This document shows positions 1-6,208 of a stretch of DNA of 6,281 nt, in pieces. Made by a program: the position numbers and the translations under genes. The DNA is from Pseudarthrobacter sp. (lineage in GTDB: Bacteria; Actinomycetota; Actinomycetes; Actinomycetales; Micrococcaceae), in NCBI GenBank assembly GCA_013362385.1, contig JABFWC010000160.1, positions 1-6,281 on the forward strand. The letters are read 5' to 3'. The notes under the pieces were generated by a model, which saw only the letters and a list, made by a program, of their open reading frames with translations, was not told the origin of the DNA and searched no databases. Position 1 is the stretch's first letter; every line of letters starts with the position of its first letter.

Positions 1-339
1 CACCCACTCCGCCACTGTGTCCTTGGGATTCAAGGTGCGTTCCGCCGTCGGACGTGGATCGCCGATCATTCCGGTGGAGCCGCCCACCAGACCCAGCGGC
101 TTGTGGCCGGCAAGCTGGAGGCGGCGCATGACCAGCAGCTGGACCAGGTTGCCCAGGTGCAGGCTCGGCGCAGTGGGGTCGAAGCCGCAATAGTAGGTGA
201 CCGGCCCGTTGGCGAGGAGCTTTTCCAGCTCTGCTTCGTCGGTGGAGACATGGACCAGCCCACGCCACTTCAGTTCCTGCCAAATGTTGGCGAAAGTGGG
301 GTCGTTGCGCTGCGGTTCGAGGTTGTTCAGTTCTGGCAC
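1..339 (-). CDS. tyrS: Tyrosyl-tRNA synthetase, N-terminal part (truncated by window edge)
   Basis: Cytoplasmic class I aminoacyl-tRNA synthetase that charges tRNA-Tyr with tyrosine using ATP. Only the first 113 codons lie in the window; the gene continues past the left edge. Visible are the tyrosine/ATP-binding start of the Rossmann fold, [15 protein letters not shown] at residues 50-64, whose HLGN is the HIGH-class motif, and [10 protein letters not shown] at residues 86-95, both diagnostic of bacterial TyrS. The KMSKS loop and the S4-like tRNA-binding domain would be outside the window. The chosen start is GTG at 339: no ATG, GTG or TTG lies in frame just upstream, and the first internal Met (residue 71) is already past the HIGH motif. 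An AGGAAG ends only 1 nt before the GTG, too close for a normal ribosome-binding site, and a TAACTT hexamer lies 7 nt upstream, so the transcript may be leaderless. It lies 34 bp after helD on the same strand. The family call is very secure; the start is moderately secure. Confidence 0.96.
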   Translation of the reverse strand, partial: MPELNNLEPQRNDPTFANIWQELKWRGLVHVSTDEAELEKLLANGPVTYYCGFDPTAPSLHLGNLVQLLVMRRLQLAGHKPLGLVGGSTGMIGDPRPTAERTLNPKDTVAEWV

Positions 340-346
340 GCTTCCT

Positions 347-377
347 AAGTTAGCAGTAACGCCGAAGGCCCTGTCAG
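347..377 (-). promoter_or_regulatory. Candidate tyrS promoter, possibly giving a leaderless transcript
   Basis: Read on the minus strand, CTGACA (372-377) is followed after 19 nt by TAACTT (347-352), which is preceded by TGC as in an extended -10. TAACTT fits the actinobacterial TAnnnT -10 pattern and ends 7 nt before the tyrS GTG, so initiation could fall on the start codon itself. The -35 overlaps the helD stop codon and the spacer is longer than usual. Read-through from helD is the alternative; I see no terminator hairpin in the 34-bp gap at 340-373. Confidence 0.35.
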
Positions 378-2602
378 CCGGCAATCCCGGCCGGTACCGG
401 TTCCGCCGCAATCAGCCGCAGCCGCTGGGTGGCGCGGGTCATGGCGACGTAAAGGTCCCCCACCTTGCCGTGTTCGTGGTTGAGCATTGCTGACGGTTCC
501 AGCACCACCACGCCGTCGAACTCCAGGCCCTTCGCCTCACGGGGGCTGATCACCACAATGTCCTGTTCGTAGCTGCCCGCCCCACTGCCAATCCGGCGCC
601 CATACACGGCACGCAGGGCTGCGGTGGCCTCGGGCAGCAGGTCACCGTCGGCAATCACGGCGAGCAGGCCGCCGTCGAGCGCTTCAAGTTCCTGCGGGAG
701 GACCTCAACGAGCCGGTCCACGATACCGCCGGCCGATACTTCGTCGATGATGGGCTCCCAGCGCCCCTCCCGGACTGCCTTAGGCGCGGAAACCACCAGC
801 CCGGCGGCGTTGGCCATCCGGACCGCTGCCTCCGCGATTTGCGAGGGCGTGCGGTAGTTGACGGTCAATTCCTCCAGCTGCCACCGGTCGCCGAACATCG
901 GGGCCAGGGCCCCCTGCCAGGAGTTGGCACCGGCAACGGAACTGGTCTGGGCAATGTCGCCGACGATGGTGAAGGACTTCAGCGGGCAGCGGCGCACCAG
1001 CAGCCGCCACTGCATGGGCGACAGTTCCTGGGCCTCATCCACCACAATGTGCCCGAAGGCCCAGGTGCGGTCGCTGGTTGCCCGTTCGGCGGCGGTCTGC
1101 CGTGCTTCCTGCTCCCGGTTCTGCTCGGCCAGCTCTTCGGCGGACATGAGCGGGTCCACTCCGGCGGCCTCCATGTTGACCAGGGTCTGCTTGGCGTTGG
1201 CCAGGTCCCGGGCACGGTCGTGCTCCTGCTGGGCCAGGCCGCGTCCGGCGGCGGGGTCCAGCTCGCCCAGCAGCTCGGCGGCCTCATCCAGCAGCGGGAC
1301 GTCGGATTCAGTCCAAGGCGCGTCGGCCGGGCGCAGCAGCAGCGCACGCTCGGCGGGGGTGAAGCCGGGGGTGCAGAATTCGAGCACTCCCGGCTTGCTG
1401 AAGAGGTCGGAGATCAGCTTCTCCGGCGTCATGGGCATCCAGCAGAGATTGAGCGCGATCCGCACGTCCCGGGCCGTCCGTACGTCCTCGGCAAGGTAGG
1501 AACGGTCGGCATTGTTGCCGATGTTCCCGGCCTCGACGAGTTCGGTCATCTGTTCCGTCAGCTCCCGGAGCAGGATCTTGACGAACGTGACACGGGCCTC
1601 GTTGTAGGGCTTGCCCGTGGAGCGCGCGCGTTCGCGGGCGCGGCGGACCTGCTTGGGGGTGAGGGTCAGCTTGCGGCCGTCCACCTCGAGGATCTGGTTG
1701 CGGGCAGGGACACGCATCCGGTTGGACACAGCATTGGCCACGATGGCGGCCATCTCCAGCTTGCCCTTGAGGGCAGCGACGTCGGGGTCGGCTTCCGGAA
1801 CGGCCTGGATGCCGGGCATCAGCCGGCCAAGGCTGGCCATGACGACGCCGGTCTCGCCCAATGAGGGCAGCACCCGTTCGATGTACTTCATGAACGACGA
1901 CGACGGGCCCACCAGCAGCACGCCCGCGCTCTTGAGCCGGTCCCGGTGGGTGTACAGCAGGTAGGCGGCACGGTGCAGCGCCACGGCCGTCTTGCCGGTG
2001 CCGGGTCCGCCCTGGACCACGACGGCGCCGGAGATGGAGGACCGGATGATGCGGTCCTGCTCTGATTGGATGGTGCTGACGATGTCCGACATGCGGCCGG
2101 TCCGCTTGGAGTTCAGCGCCGCCAGCAGGGCGCCCTCGCCCTGGAGCGACTCGTCGTCGGTGAGCATCGCCGCGTCCAGGACGTCGTCCTCGATGGCCTT
2201 GACGTCCCGCCCCTGCAGGATCAGGTGCCGGCGGCGGCGTACGCCCTGCCGGTCGAAGGCGGTGGCCTGGTAGAAATGTCCGGCTTCGGGCGCACGCCAG
2301 TCCACCATCAGGCGCTGCAGGTCCTCGGTGGTCAGGCCGATGCGGCCGATGTACTGCGCTTCACCCGAGTCCAGGTCCAGGCGGCCGAACACCAGGCGGT
2401 CGTCCACGGCGTCCAGCTGCGCCAGGCGGTCCTCATACAGGGCGGCGAACGCGTCGCGTTCGGAAACGTTCTGCATGGTGCCCACGGCTCCGGCCCGGCG
2501 GACCTGCGCCAACTGGCGGCGCTTCTCCTCGCGGAGCTCTTCCAGCCGGGCATACAGGCCGGCTACATACTCCCGTTCGTGGGCCAATTCGGCGTCGTGC
2601 AT
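374..2602 (-). CDS. helD: HelD-like RNA polymerase-recycling ATPase (UvrD/Rep superfamily 1)
   Basis: A 742-residue superfamily 1 ATPase matching actinobacterial HelD, which binds RNA polymerase, uses ATP to pry the clamp and channels open, and releases stalled or nucleic-acid-bound enzyme. The motifs are intact: Walker A GGPGTGKT at residues 198-205, preceded by EQ at 181-182 (Q-motif position); Walker B VVDEAQE at 520-526; motif III GDIAQ at 548-552; motif IV YR at 583-584; motif V KGLEFD at 691-696; motif VI YVAMTRA at 718-724. Residues about 1-75 are a charged, helical N-terminal coiled coil, short as in actinobacterial class II HelD. Residues about 270-515 are the long insertion between 1A segments that carries the HelD-specific domain. 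ATG at 2602 is preferred because AGGGGA lies 6 nt upstream; an adjacent TTG at 2605 would add one residue. It sits 51 bp downstream of mpg and 34 bp upstream of tyrS, all on one strand, so co-transcription is possible. A true DNA helicase is a less likely alternative. Confidence 0.93.
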   Translation of the reverse strand: MHDAELAHEREYVAGLYARLEELREEKRRQLAQVRRAGAVGTMQNVSERDAFAALYEDRLAQLDAVDDRLVFGRLDLDSGEAQYIGRIGLTTEDLQRLMVDWRAPEAGHFYQATAFDRQGVRRRRHLILQGRDVKAIEDDVLDAAMLTDDESLQGEGALLAALNSKRTGRMSDIVSTIQSEQDRIIRSSISGAVVVQGGPGTGKTAVALHRAAYLLYTHRDRLKSAGVLLVGPSSSFMKYIERVLPSLGETGVVMASLGRLMPGIQAVPEADPDVAALKGKLEMAAIVANAVSNRMRVPARNQILEVDGRKLTLTPKQVRRARERARSTGKPYNEARVTFVKILLRELTEQMTELVEAGNIGNNADRSYLAEDVRTARDVRIALNLCWMPMTPEKLISDLFSKPGVLEFCTPGFTPAERALLLRPADAPWTESDVPLLDEAAELLGELDPAAGRGLAQQEHDRARDLANAKQTLVNMEAAGVDPLMSAEELAEQNREQEARQTAAERATSDRTWAFGHIVVDEAQELSPMQWRLLVRRCPLKSFTIVGDIAQTSSVAGANSWQGALAPMFGDRWQLEELTVNYRTPSQIAEAAVRMANAAGLVVSAPKAVREGRWEPIIDEVSAGGIVDRLVEVLPQELEALDGGLLAVIADGDLLPEATAALRAVYGRRIGSGAGSYEQDIVVISPREAKGLEFDGVVVLEPSAMLNHEHGKVGDLYVAMTRATQRLRLIAAEPVPAGIAG

Positions 2603-2608
2603 CAACGT

Positions 2609-2614
2609 TCCCCT
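2609..2614 (-). promoter_or_regulatory. Ribosome-binding site of helD
   Basis: AGGGGA on the minus strand, ending 6 nt before the ATG at 2602 and only 3 nt before the alternative TTG at 2605. The spacing favours the ATG as the true start. Confidence 0.6.
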
Positions 2615-2635
2615 ATCGCGAAAGACAGACCGTCC

Positions 2636-2667
2636 ATTCTACAACCATTTCCATTAACGCTGGTCAA
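2636..2667 (-). promoter_or_regulatory. Possible internal promoter for helD
   Basis: On the minus strand TAGAAT (2636-2641) matches the -10 consensus at five of six positions. A TTGACC (2662-2667), inside the last codons of mpg, lies 20 nt upstream, which is longer than the usual 16-19 nt. Initiation near 2629 would give a leader of about 27 nt carrying the AGGGGA ribosome-binding site. The rest of the 51-bp mpg-helD gap shows no terminator and no obvious long palindrome of the rifamycin-associated kind seen before some helR genes. Confidence 0.3.
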
Positions 2668-3349
2668 ACGTGGCGGTGCCCGGCGGCGCGGCGGCCGCCT
2701 GCCGCCGGGCCCGCGGCTTCGCGGCCTTGTATTGGGACACCGTGGGCTCGCCGGTGAGCCAGAACCGCCACGCGTACTGCTCCGATCCCCCGGCGCCCGC
2801 CACGCCGACCCGCGGACCCGAGCTGACGGGACCGGCGGGGACGGACGGAAGCTCCAGCGCGAAAGGCGGGGCCAGAGCATCGCGGCCGCTGTCCGCCGTC
2901 GTCAGTCCCAGCGCCTTGGCCAGGCGCGCCGGACCGCTGGCAAGGTCGGCGGGACTTTTCGACGTCGGGCGCCGCAGCTGTGCCAGCCCGAGCCCGTCCA
3001 CGATCTCCCCGGCGCGCAGCAGGAGGGCGGAGGCCACGCCCTCAGGGCCGCACACGATGTTGGTGCAGTGGTGCATGCCGTAGGTGAAGTAGACATAGAG
3101 ATGGCCGGCGGGACCGAACATGGGGGCGTTGCGTGGGGTGGGGCCGCGGTAGGTGTGCGAGCCAGGATCCGGGTGCAGCGAATCCTCGGGCCCGAGGTAG
3201 GCCTCCACTTCGGTGAGCCGCACGGAGACCACGCCGTCCCGTGATTCATGGGTCAGCACGGCGCCCAGCAGCAACGGGGCAAGCTCGCGGGCGTCTCCCG
3301 AGAGGAACTCCCGCAGCTGGGGACCGGCTGGCAGGGGACTTTGGTTCAT
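2654..3349 (-). CDS. mpg: 3-methyladenine DNA glycosylase, AAG/Mpg family
   Basis: A 231-residue monofunctional base-excision repair enzyme of the alkyladenine glycosylase (AAG/Mpg) fold. It flips damaged purines such as 3-methyladenine, 7-methylguanine or hypoxanthine out of DNA and cuts the N-glycosidic bond, leaving an abasic site. The family core is plain: EVEAYLGPED at residues 47-56, where Glu49 corresponds to the catalytic Glu125 of human AAG and Tyr51 to the base-stacking Tyr127; then SHTYRG and RNAPMFG, then YVYFTYGMHHCTN with the intercalating-Tyr region. A leucine/arginine segment SALLLRAGE follows, as expected. Length is normal for bacterial members. The C-terminal 25 residues or so are basic and rich in Ala and Pro, probably a disordered tail. 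ATG at 3349 is supported by AAGG 7 nt upstream; the same bases form TAAGGT 6 nt from the ATG, so a leaderless transcript is also possible. It is divergent from the adaA-alkA/ogt pair. The family call is secure; lesion preference cannot be read from sequence. Confidence 0.95.
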   Translation of the reverse strand: MNQSPLPAGPQLREFLSGDARELAPLLLGAVLTHESRDGVVSVRLTEVEAYLGPEDSLHPDPGSHTYRGPTPRNAPMFGPAGHLYVYFTYGMHHCTNIVCGPEGVASALLLRAGEIVDGLGLAQLRRPTSKSPADLASGPARLAKALGLTTADSGRDALAPPFALELPSVPAGPVSSGPRVGVAGAGGSEQYAWRFWLTGEPTVSQYKAAKPRARRQAAAAPPGTATFDQR

Positions 3350-3480
3350 TGGTTGACCTTACCCGGCCGCCGCAGCTTTCATCCGCCTGTCCACGGAAGA
3401 GGCAGGGGGCCCACCCCGCGCACCGCAGCCATGTCCGATTTCCGCTAGAAGCAGTCGCTGCAGGCTGGCAGGATGGAGGA
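3350..3480. promoter_or_regulatory. Divergent control region between mpg and adaA-alkA
   Basis: A 131-bp gap serving two divergent repair genes. On the plus strand TTGACC (3353-3358) is followed after 18 nt by TTTCAT (3377-3382), a weak but plausible promoter for adaA-alkA. On the minus strand TAAGGT (3356-3361) is a possible -10 hexamer placed 6 nt before the mpg ATG, and it overlaps the plus-strand -35. A small perfect hairpin, GCAG-TCG-CTGC (3451-3461), lies 20 bp before the adaA ATG. I see no E. coli-type Ada box. An open frame runs through this gap towards adaA but contains no credible start. Confidence 0.45.
3470..3480 (+). promoter_or_regulatory. Unusual translation-start region of adaA-alkA
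   Basis: A strong GGAGG (3475-3479) ends just 1 nt before the ATG at 3481, too near for standard use. AGGA (3470-3473) lies 7 nt before the ATG and has a normal spacing. An out-of-frame ATG sits at 3473. Protein similarity (residues 1-40 align fully with Ada N-domains) still makes 3481 the best start; no other in-frame start lies nearby. Confidence 0.45.
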
Positions 3481-4977
3481 ATGGACTTCTGGCAGCGCTA
3501 CCGGGCCATCGACGCCCGGGATCCCCGCTTCGACGGCCAGTTCTACACAGCCGTCCGGACCACCGGGATCTACTGCCGGCCGTCGTGCCCCGCCCGGACC
3601 CCGAAGGCATCGAACGTCACGTTCTACGAGACCTCCGCCGCGGCCCACGACGCCGGGTACCGCGCCTGCAAGCGCTGCCTGCCCGAGGCCGTACCGGGTA
3701 CACCGGCCTGGAATGTGCGGCAGGACATCGCCGGACGCGCGATGCGGCTGATCAATGACGGCGTTATCAACAGGGACGGCGTAGCAGGCCTGGCCGCACG
3801 ACTGGGCTATTCTCCCCGGCAGCTGAACCGGATCCTGACCCAGGAACTCGGTGCCGGTCCCCTGTCGCTGGCCCGGGCGGGCAGGGCCCAGACCGCGCGG
3901 ACGCTGCTGGTGTCGACGCCGATGAGGCTCGCTGACATCGCCTTCGCCGCCGGCTTCAACAGCGTGCGGCAGTTCAACGACACCATCGCAGAGGTGTTCG
4001 GCATGACGCCCACAGCCCTCCGCAGCACCACTCACCACCGAACCCCGTACCGGAAGGACGGGGCCTCGAGCACCTCCCTGGTGCTCAGCCTGCCCTACCG
4101 GGCGCCGTTCGAACCCGGAATCTTCACCTTCCTCGCCGACCGCGCCCTCCCCGGCATCGAGGACGGCACGCCCACTTCCTACGCCCGGACCCTGCGGCTC
4201 CCGCACGGCGACGCCAGGTTCCGCGTGGAGTACGACGACGGCGCGCGGGGGCGGCCGCTGACCCTCACCGTCGGTGCGGTGGACCTGCGCGACCTTCCGG
4301 CACTGCTCAGCCGCGTCCGCAGGCTGTTCGACCTCGACGCCGATCCGGAGGCCATCGATTCGGTCCTGGCAGCCGACGGCCGACTTGCCGCCTCGGTGGC
4401 GCAGGCGCCGGGCATGAGGCTGCCCGGGGCCGTGGATCCGCAGGAACTGCTGATCCGTGCCATGGTGGGGCAGCAGGTCACAGTGGCCGCCGCGCGGACG
4501 GCCCTGGCCCGCCTGGCCGCAGCCGGCAGTCCCAGCAGCGTTCCCGGGGACGGCCTGGACCGGTTGTTTCCCGCCCCTGAGGAAATAGCCGGCGCTGCCC
4601 ATCTGCTGCGCGGTCCCCGCCGCAGGACGGAATCGCTGCTGCAGGCTGCGGCAGCCATGGCGTCAGGCCGGCTCGACTTCGGATACGGCAGCGACCTGCC
4701 CGGGCTCACAGCTGCGCTGATGCCCCTACCCGGGGTGGGGCCCTGGACGGTGGGATACGTAGCGATGCGAATCCTTGGCGCCCCGGACATCTTCCTTGCC
4801 AACGATGCCGCGGTGCGCAACGGCATCCGTGCCCTCGATAATGGGGTACACGCCTTCAGCCCGGACTTCCGGGAAGCCAGCCCTTGGCGGTCCTACGCCA
4901 CGATGCACCTTTGGCGGGCAGCAGCCCGGCCGCGCAAGACTTCCGAAAAGACCGTTCCCGCGAAAGGGATGCCATGA
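3481..4977 (+). CDS. alkA: AdaA-AlkA fusion: phosphotriester methyltransferase/AraC-type regulator plus DNA-3-methyladenine glycosylase II
   Basis: A 498-residue multidomain protein of the adaptive response to alkylating agents. Residues 1-75 form the Ada zinc domain with Cys32, Cys36, Cys63 and Cys66; the C-x3-C-x26-C-x2-C spacing equals E. coli Ada Cys38/42/69/72, so Cys32 is the expected acceptor of methyl groups from DNA phosphotriesters. Residues about 80-182 carry two AraC-type helix-turn-helix motifs (second around DIAFAAGFNSVRQFN, 152-166). Residues about 197-300 are the AlkA N-terminal domain, and about 317-485 the HhH-GPD glycosylase fold: helix-hairpin-helix PLPGVGPWT at 415-423, catalytic Asp442 in FLANDAAVRN (matching AlkA Asp238), and SPWRSYATMHLW at 467-478 as in E. 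coli AlkA. Length is usual for actinobacterial fusions, and both active sites are intact. By analogy with Ada, methylation of the N-domain should turn it into an activator of its own operon. It overlaps ogt by 4 bp. Some annotations label the whole protein ada or alkA. Confidence 0.95.
   Translation: MDFWQRYRAIDARDPRFDGQFYTAVRTTGIYCRPSCPARTPKASNVTFYETSAAAHDAGYRACKRCLPEAVPGTPAWNVRQDIAGRAMRLINDGVINRDGVAGLAARLGYSPRQLNRILTQELGAGPLSLARAGRAQTARTLLVSTPMRLADIAFAAGFNSVRQFNDTIAEVFGMTPTALRSTTHHRTPYRKDGASSTSLVLSLPYRAPFEPGIFTFLADRALPGIEDGTPTSYARTLRLPHGDARFRVEYDDGARGRPLTLTVGAVDLRDLPALLSRVRRLFDLDADPEAIDSVLAADGRLAASVAQAPGMRLPGAVDPQELLIRAMVGQQVTVAAARTALARLAAAGSPSSVPGDGLDRLFPAPEEIAGAAHLLRGPRRRTESLLQAAAAMASGRLDFGYGSDLPGLTAALMPLPGVGPWTVGYVAMRILGAPDIFLANDAAVRNGIRALDNGVHAFSPDFREASPWRSYATMHLWRAAARPRKTSEKTVPAKGMP
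4963..4969 (+). promoter_or_regulatory. Ribosome-binding site of ogt inside the end of adaA-alkA
   Basis: AAAGGGA on the plus strand, 4 nt before the ogt ATG at 4974 and within the last codons of adaA-alkA. Together with the ATGA overlap it supports translational coupling and favours 4974 over the in-frame TTG at 4884. Confidence 0.6.
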
Positions 4978-5468
4978 AAGCGCAACTGTTGGAAATGTCC
5001 ACCCCGGACGGACCGTTCACCATCCTCGCCAGCGACGGCGTGGTCCTGGCGTCGGGCTGGACGGCAGGCCTGGCGCAGCTGACCGGCCAGATCCATCCCG
5101 GCCTGCGCCCGGACACCATCGAAGAGGTGCCGGACCTTGGCACCATCTCGTCCGCCGTCGAATCGTTTTATTCCGGCGACCCCGCACCAGCGATGGCCGT
5201 TCCCGTACTTCAGCGCTCCGGGCCGTTCCGCGCCCACGCGTGGGACGTCCTGCGCGAGGTCAAGCCGGGGTTCCCGGTCACCTACAGCGAGTACGCGGCC
5301 CTTGCCGGAAATCCGCGTGCCGTCCGGGCTGCGGCGAGCGCCTGCGCCTTCAACGCGGCCGCCCTCTTCGTCCCCTGTCACCGGGTGATCCGCACGGACG
5401 GTTCCCTGGGCGGCTTCCGCTGGGGCCTGCGGGTCAAGGAAAGCCTGCTGGCCCGCGAAGCTGCCTAG
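4974..5468 (+). CDS. ogt: Methylated-DNA--[protein]-cysteine S-methyltransferase
   Basis: A 164-residue suicide repair protein that transfers the alkyl group from O6-alkylguanine (and O4-alkylthymine) in DNA onto its own cysteine, restoring the base in one step. The active site PCHRV lies at residues 134-138 with nucleophile Cys135. The preceding DNA-binding helix NPRAVRAA (113-120) supplies Arg118, equivalent to the Arg128 finger of human MGMT, and Asn127 lies eight residues before the cysteine as in MGMT Asn137. The downstream GGFRWGLRVKESLL (146-159) is the usual active-site loop and C-terminal helix. Length is standard for bacterial Ogt, with a reduced N-terminal domain. The start at 4974 shares ATGA with the stop of adaA-alkA and has AAAGGGA upstream, so the two proteins are probably made from one message and induced together. 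It is effectively the C-terminal half of E. coli Ada as a separate protein. It ends 2 bp from the convergent isomerase-family gene. Confidence 0.96.
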   Translation: MKAQLLEMSTPDGPFTILASDGVVLASGWTAGLAQLTGQIHPGLRPDTIEEVPDLGTISSAVESFYSGDPAPAMAVPVLQRSGPFRAHAWDVLREVKPGFPVTYSEYAALAGNPRAVRAAASACAFNAAALFVPCHRVIRTDGSLGGFRWGLRVKESLLAREAA

Positions 5469-5470
5469 CC

Positions 5471-6208
5471 CTACTTGCCGGCGGGCATGGCCGAGGGCCA
5501 GGGCAGCAGTTCGGGAAGGTCCGTGCTGTCACCGGCGGCGGAGGCGCGCAGGCTGTCCAGTGAGGGTTCCCGTCCGGCGAGCCAGGCCGCGATGTCCGTG
5601 ACCATGCCGCTGACGACGACGGTGCTGCCGCCGGTGCCCAGGGTCAGCGGCGGCAGGGCCACGGGCTGCAGGACGAACCTGGCGGCGGCCGGAACGCGGG
5701 CGGCAAGGAAGTCGAACAGGTGCGAGCAGAGCTCCTTGCTCCACGTTTCCGGCCCCCGGCCGGTGGCCAGGTCCGAGGTGTGGATGACGAGTTCGCGCCA
5801 GAGCGCCAGCCCGGCGTCGAAGATCACGCCGTTGCGGAACGCGATCCGCGTCTGCCACTGCTCCGCTTCCAACGCGCCAAAGGCCGCCAGCACCCGCTGC
5901 AGCGACGCACCGACGTCCTCCCGGTGCTGCGCAAGGCTGTGCCCGGCGGCGAGGTCGATGGCGCGGTTGCGTCCGTCCATGCCGCCGTCGTAAAGCTCCA
6001 CCGTCTTGCCGTTGCGGCCGTACTCCACCTGCCGCGCCAGGGCGTCGCAGATGCCGGTAACGTGCGCCAGCACGTGCCCTCGGCTCCAGCCCGGCAGGGC
6101 GGAGGGTGCAGCGGCGCCATCGGCGGGAATGCGGTCCAGCTCGGCTGTCAGGGCGTCGGCAGCCTTATGCAGTTCAGCAAGCAGGGCGGCGGGAGTTGGA
6201 GAGGTCAT
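5471..6208 (-). CDS. Maleylpyruvate isomerase family mycothiol-dependent enzyme (DinB-like fold)
   Basis: A 245-residue protein of the actinobacterial family built from an N-terminal DinB-like four-helix bundle and a C-terminal MDMPI_C domain. The metal-binding triad is visible: His49 in LPGWSRGHVLAHVTG (38-52), and Glu139 and His143 in WRELVIHTSDL (137-147), matching His52/Glu144/His148 of the Corynebacterium glutamicum mycothiol-dependent maleylpyruvate isomerase. The C-terminal signature VVVSGMVTDIAAWLAGR (197-213) is typical of the second domain. These proteins are cytosolic metal-dependent enzymes that use or process mycothiol. Most are not real maleylpyruvate isomerases, and no aromatic-degradation genes are nearby, so the substrate here is unknown; conjugation or detoxification of an electrophile is possible. 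ATG at 6208 has only a weak AGG upstream, but a TAGGCT hexamer ends 6 nt before it. No signal peptide or membrane segment is seen. The family call is secure, the reaction is not. Confidence 0.88.
   Translation of the reverse strand: MTSPTPAALLAELHKAADALTAELDRIPADGAAAPSALPGWSRGHVLAHVTGICDALARQVEYGRNGKTVELYDGGMDGRNRAIDLAAGHSLAQHREDVGASLQRVLAAFGALEAEQWQTRIAFRNGVIFDAGLALWRELVIHTSDLATGRGPETWSKELCSHLFDFLAARVPAAARFVLQPVALPPLTLGTGGSTVVVSGMVTDIAAWLAGREPSLDSLRASAAGDSTDLPELLPWPSAMPAGK

Noticed and set aside
839..1864. Long open frame (341 codons) on the plus strand opposite helD
   Set aside because: It is the shadow of a high-GC gene: composition is Gly, Arg, Gln and Val-rich without any family motif, and the opposite strand has all superfamily 1 ATPase motifs.
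2603..2653. Rifamycin-associated element upstream of helD
   Set aside because: No long palindrome of that kind is visible in the 51-bp gap, so I do not claim a rifamycin-induced HelR.
2066..3244. Long open frame (392 codons) on the plus strand covering the starts of helD and most of mpg
   Set aside because: It runs across two well-supported minus-strand genes and their gap, with low-complexity composition and no recognisable domain.
3241..3480. 80-codon in-frame upstream extension of adaA-alkA
   Set aside because: It has no family similarity, crosses the mpg start on the other strand, and Ada N-domains begin right at the ATG at 3481.
3445..4602. Long open frame (385 codons) on the minus strand opposite adaA-alkA
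   Set aside because: Antisense shadow; the plus strand encodes intact Ada, HTH and AlkA domains there.
4884..4973. 30-codon upstream extension of ogt from a TTG
   Set aside because: It lies wholly inside the AlkA coding region in another frame, and the ATG at 4974 has a ribosome-binding site and an ATGA overlap.
5451..5486. GCCCGC / GCGGGC inverted pair spanning the ogt-isomerase junction as a two-way terminator
   Set aside because: Six-base GC arms 24 nt apart, inside both coding ends and without T-tracts, are expected often in DNA of this composition.
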